From CAMBDR01 sp046597185 (GTDB lineage Bacteria; Pseudomonadota; Gammaproteobacteria; Burkholderiales; Burkholderiaceae_D), in contig JBKJLF010000681.1 of the NCBI GenBank assembly GCA_046597185.1, positions 1 through 10,405 on the forward strand: a DNA stretch of 10,405 nt. The letters are read 5' to 3'. Under the pieces are notes generated by a model. That model was not told the origin of the DNA and did no database searches. It saw only the letters and a program-made list of their open reading frames with translations. Shown here piece by piece: positions 8,056 to 10,405 of the stretch. Made by a program: the position numbers and the translations under genes. The stretch's first letter is position 1. Every line of letters starts with the position of its first letter.

Positions 8056-8100
8056 CCGGGCGCAGAACCGGGGAAGTCCCCGGTTCTTGGGGACGCCCGG
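8056..8100. terminator. Nested hairpin between convergent genes, possible bidirectional terminator
   Basis: A perfect 10-bp inner stem (AGAACCGGGG at 8064-8073 with CCCCGGTTCT at 8078-8087, loop AAGT) sits inside a 7-bp outer stem (CCGGGCG at 8056-8062 with CGCCCGG at 8094-8100) with an asymmetric internal loop. It lies between the stop of astE (8053) and the stop of the minus-strand microprotein gene (8114), where a shared terminator is expected. There is no T-run on either side, so it is not a classical intrinsic terminator; an mRNA 3'-end stabiliser or a REP-like element is equally possible. Confidence 0.55.
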
Positions 8101-8113
8101 TGCGACCAGTGGG

Positions 8114-8188
8114 TTAATTAACGAAGAGTGCGATAAGGATGATGATGGGAAGCGGGATACCCAACAAAAGCAGAAGGATTGAACGCAT
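8114..8188 (-). CDS. 24-residue hydrophobic membrane microprotein
   Basis: A very short gene reading from the ATG at 8188-8186 to a TAA at 8116-8114. The product begins MRSILLLLLGIPLP, continues with an Ile/Leu-rich run and ends ALFVN, so almost the whole peptide is one membrane-spanning segment with a proline-containing middle. It is supported by an excellent ribosome binding site (GGAG, 6 bases from the ATG), by lying 28 bases downstream of the membrane-protein gene on the same strand, and by ending just before the convergent hairpin. Small proteins of this style occur in many proteobacteria as unnamed hypotheticals, as far as I recall. A longer in-frame reading from 8326 exists but overlaps the membrane-protein gene and has only ordinary sequence before the hydrophobic part, so I reject it. 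Function is unknown; it might associate with the neighbouring membrane protein. Confidence 0.7.
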   Translation of the reverse strand: MRSILLLLLGIPLPIIILIALFVN

Positions 8189-8194
8189 GATGGT

Positions 8195-8198
8195 CTCC
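8195..8198 (-). promoter_or_regulatory. Ribosome binding site that sets the microprotein start
   Basis: On the minus strand the sequence is CCGGAGACCATCATG: GGAG lies 6 bases before the ATG at 8188. This is the main evidence that translation begins there rather than at an upstream in-frame codon. Confidence 0.7.
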
Positions 8199-8204
8199 GG
8201 TAAA

Positions 8205-8252
8205 GCGGTTGAGCGATTAAGCGGTTGGCCGATTAAGCGGTTGAGCGTTTGA
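8205..8252. repeat. Three 16-bp tandem repeats across the end of the membrane-protein gene
   Basis: Copies at 8205-8220, 8221-8236 and 8237-8252 follow the pattern GCGGTTGAGCGATTAA. Copy 2 has GGCC in place of GAGC, and copy 3 ends GTTTGA in place of GATTAA. The stop codon of the minus-strand membrane-protein gene (TTA on the plus strand at 8217-8219) lies inside copy 1, and copies 2 and 3 encode its last residues (AQPLNRPTA). Because 16 is not a multiple of three, gain or loss of a unit would change the C-terminus and the distance to the microprotein start. It is most simply a slippage product. Confidence 0.85.
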
Positions 8253-9140
8253 GCGCACATAGTTGCGTTCGTCGTCACGCTGACGACCGCCCAGGGTTGC
8301 GGCCAAACTGGCGGTGAAAGCCCCAAGCAGCAGTGTCGCGAACATCCACAAAGCGGAATGCGCTGCCGTTTTACGCGCTTCGTCGGTTAATTGTAACGCT
8401 TTGGCCTTGGCTTCGGCCGCCGCATTCGTGGCACGGGCATAAATCTCGTCAACGCGTCGCTCGGCGTCGCCCTGGCTCAGGCCGGAACGCTTGGCAACGG
8501 TTTGAGCCAAATAAGCACGGTCTTCGGCAGAGAGTTTGCCATCGGTCAGGCTGGAGTCAACGATCTTGCTGATCTCGCCTCGTTGCACTTCAGTCGTCCC
8601 ATCGCCCGAGGCAGAACGCAGCAACATGTCGGCATAATAGCTCATCCCCAGACCCGTATCGGTGGACTTGGTGTTGGCATTGGCCATTATCGGTATTGCT
8701 ACCGTAGCGGCAGCGGTGCCTGTCTCGATCATTCCGCCCAACGCAGCCTTGACGCCCCCGGCCAGCAGGGCGACGGTAATGAGCGTGGATACCGACCAAG
8801 CCAAGAGGCCATGCGCGGTGTCGCGGAAATGGATTTCATCACCGTGGACGTGTAACCATTTCAAACGAAGCCGTCCGGCGATATAGCCGCCTACGCCTGA
8901 GCCTGCGAGTTGTATAAAGGCAACCCAGGCAATCGTCACCCAGGTGATCGTAGTGGTGTTGTACGAATAGGGCGACACCGACGACAGGCCCAGCCCGACG
9001 CCCAGTAACAATAGAATGAACGAAAGTGAGGCCGCCGCAACGGCACCGGCGAAGACTGCGCCCCAGGACACGCCTGAGGCGTGTCCGTCATCGAATAATT
9101 GGGGAGCCCGGGTTTGTTCGGGGTTTAAATGTGTTTCCAT
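8217..9140 (-). CDS. Four-helix membrane protein of unknown function (sometimes called PhnA-like)
   Basis: A 307-residue inner-membrane protein. Residues 1-22 are a polar N-terminus followed by GVSWGAVFAGAV, a motif I associate with a hypothetical family often labelled 'PhnA-like' in rhizobia and betaproteobacteria. Predicted helices are about 25-55, 64-90, 110-137 and 262-285. Between helices 3 and 4 lies a long soluble section (about 155-255) that includes LTDGKLSAEDRAYLAQ (198-213), then LSQGDAERRVDEIYARA and an Ala/Lys-rich amphipathic helix leading into the last membrane segment. The start at 9140 has GAGG at 9147-9150, 6 bases away. It starts 48 bases after the hemerythrin stop and precedes the microprotein gene by 28 bases, so the three probably share one transcript. 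The extreme C-terminus is written by tandem repeats. I do not know its function; a stress or envelope role is only a guess from its neighbour. Confidence 0.85.
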   Translation of the reverse strand: METHLNPEQTRAPQLFDDGHASGVSWGAVFAGAVAAASLSFILLLLGVGLGLSSVSPYSYNTTTITWVTIAWVAFIQLAGSGVGGYIAGRLRLKWLHVHGDEIHFRDTAHGLLAWSVSTLITVALLAGGVKAALGGMIETGTAAATVAIPIMANANTKSTDTGLGMSYYADMLLRSASGDGTTEVQRGEISKIVDSSLTDGKLSAEDRAYLAQTVAKRSGLSQGDAERRVDEIYARATNAAAEAKAKALQLTDEARKTAAHSALWMFATLLLGAFTASLAATLGGRQRDDERNYVRSNAQPLNRPTA

Positions 9141-9188
9141 GATGAGCCTCTTGAGTAAATGGGTTAAAAGATGAAGGGAAGCGCGAAT

Positions 9189-9647
9189 TTAAGGCTGCGT
9201 CTCTTCCAGCGTCGCCTTGAGTTCTGTCATTTGCTCACCAAGTGCCACCAAATCAACTTTGGTCTCGCGCACTTGGGGAAACATCTCACCTTCTTCTTCG
9301 CCGACATGGTGTTCAACCTGTTCGGACAGAACCTTGATCTTGGCGTCGTACAACTCGTCGCCCGGATCCATGTCCATGATCTGGAGGATCAACTCCGTGA
9401 CGTTGGCGTGCTCGACCAGGGCTTCGTCCATGAGGTCGTTGTTCTTGATGCGGCTGCGCACGCCGGGATAAAACACCTGTTCCTCCATTTGCGAGTGGAT
9501 AATCAGTTCGTTGCAGATCTGGTTTGCTATTTTCTTCTTGTTAACCTTTGAGCGGTCACCAAGCTTGTCAAATTGCTCGAACAGGGCTTTTACTTTTTTG
9601 TGGTCGGCGATAAGCATCGCGATTGCATCGTTTGTGGTAGTAGTCAT
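9189..9647 (-). CDS. Hemerythrin-like HHE cation-binding domain protein
   Basis: A 152-residue cytoplasmic four-helix-bundle protein expected to bind a di-iron centre. Candidate ligands follow the family pattern: H16 in ADHKKV, H51 and E55 in IIHSQMEEQVFYP, H80 in VEHANV, and H113/H114 with E117-E119 in VEHHVGEEEGEMFP. The HHxxEEE-MFP ending is typical of single-domain HHE proteins linked with oxygen, nitric-oxide or iron-stress handling; the actual ligand here is not known. It has no signal peptide, membrane segment or extra sensor domain. The start at 9647 is supported by AAGGAG at 9654-9659, 6 bases upstream. It is the first gene of a leftward three-gene set, and a possible promoter lies at 9668-9697. 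Its leader abuts the end of the broken HNH gene, which is read on the same strand. Confidence 0.93.
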   Translation of the reverse strand: MTTTTNDAIAMLIADHKKVKALFEQFDKLGDRSKVNKKKIANQICNELIIHSQMEEQVFYPGVRSRIKNNDLMDEALVEHANVTELILQIMDMDPGDELYDAKIKVLSEQVEHHVGEEEGEMFPQVRETKVDLVALGEQMTELKATLEETQP

Positions 9648-9667
9648 GAAATTCTCCTTGGGGGTTA

Positions 9668-9697
9668 GTTAGACCATCTTGCCGCATTAATTGACAA
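9668..9697 (-). promoter_or_regulatory. Possible sigma-70 promoter of the hemerythrin gene
   Basis: On the minus strand, TTGTCA (9697-9692, 5 of 6 to consensus) is followed after 18 bases by TCTAAC (9673-9668, 4 of 6). Transcription would begin just before the ribosome binding site, giving a very short leader. The match is modest and other promoters further upstream, inside the degenerate HNH region, cannot be excluded. Confidence 0.3.
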
Positions 9698-10083
9698 GCG
9701 TATGTGCGCAAGCGTACAAAGATTTGCAAAAAGACAGCATATTTTGAGGGCATTGCAAGCGCGCCACGAAGCGGGGAAAAGCATATCGGTTGTTGGTGGC
9801 GCTGTAGTGCGGCTGGCCTTGCAGGTGGTGCAAAGAAATGCAATTCCGGGATGTGTAGTGCTTGAACCACCTTAACGTCGTCATCCTCGCATTACGAAGG
9901 TCGAAGTTGTTTTTGAGGTTGAACACGCGCAATGTTTCTTCGGCTCGTTTTAAGTTGCCTGGGCTTAAGTTGTCGCGTGGTGAAATGTCCCCATCGGATT
10001 CAAAAATAAAAAAATCATCAGGATCATCCACATCGGGTTTGATCAAATCGCGCAATAAATGGGGCCTGCCTTTGCCATTTTAT
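9687..10083 (-). pseudogene. C-terminal part of an HNH-endonuclease-like protein (PtuB/TIGR02646 type), frameshifted
   Basis: This frame picks up where the upstream chimeric frame stops making family-like sequence. Read from the A-run at 10078-10081 it gives NGKGRPHLLRDLIKPDVDDP, then FFIFESDGDISPR, NLSPGNLKRAEETLRVFNL and FDLRNAR. The order LIKPD - DDPDDFF.F..DG.I.PR - LS...RAEETLRVFNL - LR.AR is what I recall for the TIGR02646/PtuB-type HNH proteins that partner AAA ATPases. One extra A in the run would join it to the preceding CGKHK, restoring one frame. After about 9870 the reading becomes unlike the family (to the stop at 9687), so the C-terminal tail is probably also degraded or replaced. 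No ribosome binding site or credible own start is seen; the ATG at 10055 lies inside the conserved block. A sequencing error at the A-run is possible, but the missing N-terminus makes the gene defective anyway. Confidence 0.65.
9695..9716. repeat. Direct repeat CAAGCGTA, possible operator
   Basis: Two exact 8-base copies, CAAGCGTA at 9695-9702 and 9709-9716, are 14 bases apart start to start. The first overlaps the proposed -35 element of the hemerythrin promoter. Directly repeated half-sites here could bind a regulator, but two short copies may be chance. Confidence 0.3.
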
Positions 10084-10405
10084 GTTTGCCGCATGAGTCA
10101 AGGCAATTGCAAGAGCCAAACAGGTTGGCCCATTCAAACTCGCCTTGTGGGTATAGCACACGTATGCTGTTGGCCCTGACACTGCTCAATACTTGGGGGC
10201 TGTGGGTGGTGACGATGAACTGGATTTTTGGGAATGCCTTCAGCAATTGATCCGCCACCCGCTGTTGCGAGCCGGGGTGCAGGTGCATGTCGAGCTCATC
10301 AATCAACACCACGCCATTGGTTTCGACCACCGCTTGTTGGCCGAGATGTGGGTTTAATTTGATGCAGCGATACGCCAAATCACCTATTAATGCCAGCATA
10401 TTGCG
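10043..10405 (-). pseudogene. AAA ATPase C-terminal half fused to mid-HNH fragment (Septu/retron-type defence remnant), runs off window
   Basis: The frame is open to the window edge (RNMLALIGDLAYRCIKLNPHL...), so its start lies outside. Counting from the ATG at 10399, residues 29-42 hold Walker B and the D-loop region (GVVLIDELDMHLHP, catalytic glutamate E35), and 61-71 hold the H-switch strand FIVTTHSPQVL. This fits COG3950-like/PtuA-type AAA ATPases. After SIRVL (residue 82, near 10154) the normal ATPase C-terminal region is absent. The same frame instead continues YPQGEFEWANLFGSCN and CLDSCGKHK, which resemble the W.NLF.SC...CGKHK part of PtuB-like HNH proteins. The HNH N-terminus, including its expected EHF/RPK catalytic segment, is missing. 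The frame then leaves the family after K107 and stops at 10043. The simplest reading is an internal deletion that fused ptuA-like and ptuB-like genes, followed by a frameshift. A complete upstream ATPase half may remain beyond the window. Confidence 0.7.

Noticed and set aside
8205..8252. CRISPR-like repeats
   Set aside because: The 16-bp units are directly adjacent without spacers and overlap a coding end, so this is a simple tandem repeat.
8114..8326. 70-residue version of the microprotein starting at 8326
   Set aside because: It overlaps the membrane-protein gene in another frame and its first 46 residues look random. The GGAG at 8195-8198 points to the internal ATG.
9690..9870. Independent gene in the last part of the HNH remnant region
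   Set aside because: No frame on either strand gives a convincing start, ribosome binding site or family-like protein. Only the hemerythrin promoter candidate and a short direct repeat can be supported.
10078..10081. Programmed ribosomal frameshift joining the two HNH parts
   Set aside because: There is no heptameric slippery sequence with a clear downstream structure, and the HNH N-terminus is deleted, so ordinary decay is simpler.

Overview
The window looks like chromosomal DNA of a heterotrophic, moderately GC-rich Gram-negative bacterium, most likely a betaproteobacterium (Oxalobacteraceae or Neisseriales type). This rests on a DcaP-like outer-membrane porin, a very large NAD-dependent glutamate dehydrogenase of the roughly 180-kDa class, an AstE-type succinylglutamate desuccinylase and strong GGAG-type ribosome binding sites. 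The lineage is inferred from protein character, not from a database search.

Plus-strand block, 1-8053: amino-acid uptake and catabolism. It opens with the C-terminal part of a polar-amino-acid ABC transporter ATPase. Fourteen bases later comes a trimeric-type porin with a periplasmic coiled coil. A 76-bp REP-like double palindrome (2031-2106) separates this pair from a 1571-residue NAD-glutamate dehydrogenase (gdhB). The gdhB stop overlaps the start of astE in an ATGA. AstE releases glutamate at the last step of arginine succinyltransferase catabolism, and the dehydrogenase can deaminate that glutamate to 2-oxoglutarate, so the two form a coherent, probably translationally coupled pair. AstE carries an unusual low-complexity N-terminal extension containing a 15-bp tandem repeat and a G-quadruplex-like tract. 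A nested hairpin (8056-8100) lies between the convergent blocks.

Minus-strand block, 9647-8114: three closely spaced genes read leftward. They are a hemerythrin-like HHE protein, a four-helix membrane protein of unknown function, and a 24-residue hydrophobic microprotein with a clear ribosome binding site. Three 16-bp tandem repeats overlap the stop codon of the membrane-protein gene.

Right edge, 10405-9687 (minus strand): the remains of an anti-phage-type gene pair. The C-terminal half of an AAA ATPase (Walker B and H-switch visible) runs without interruption into the middle of an HNH-endonuclease-like protein of the kind paired with such ATPases in Septu (PtuAB) and retron-Ec78-like systems. 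The ATPase C-terminus and the HNH N-terminus are missing, and the HNH part is then frameshifted at a short A-run. This is the most interesting part of the window: a deletion-fused, frameshifted defence module. No tRNA, rRNA, CRISPR array or transposase gene was seen.
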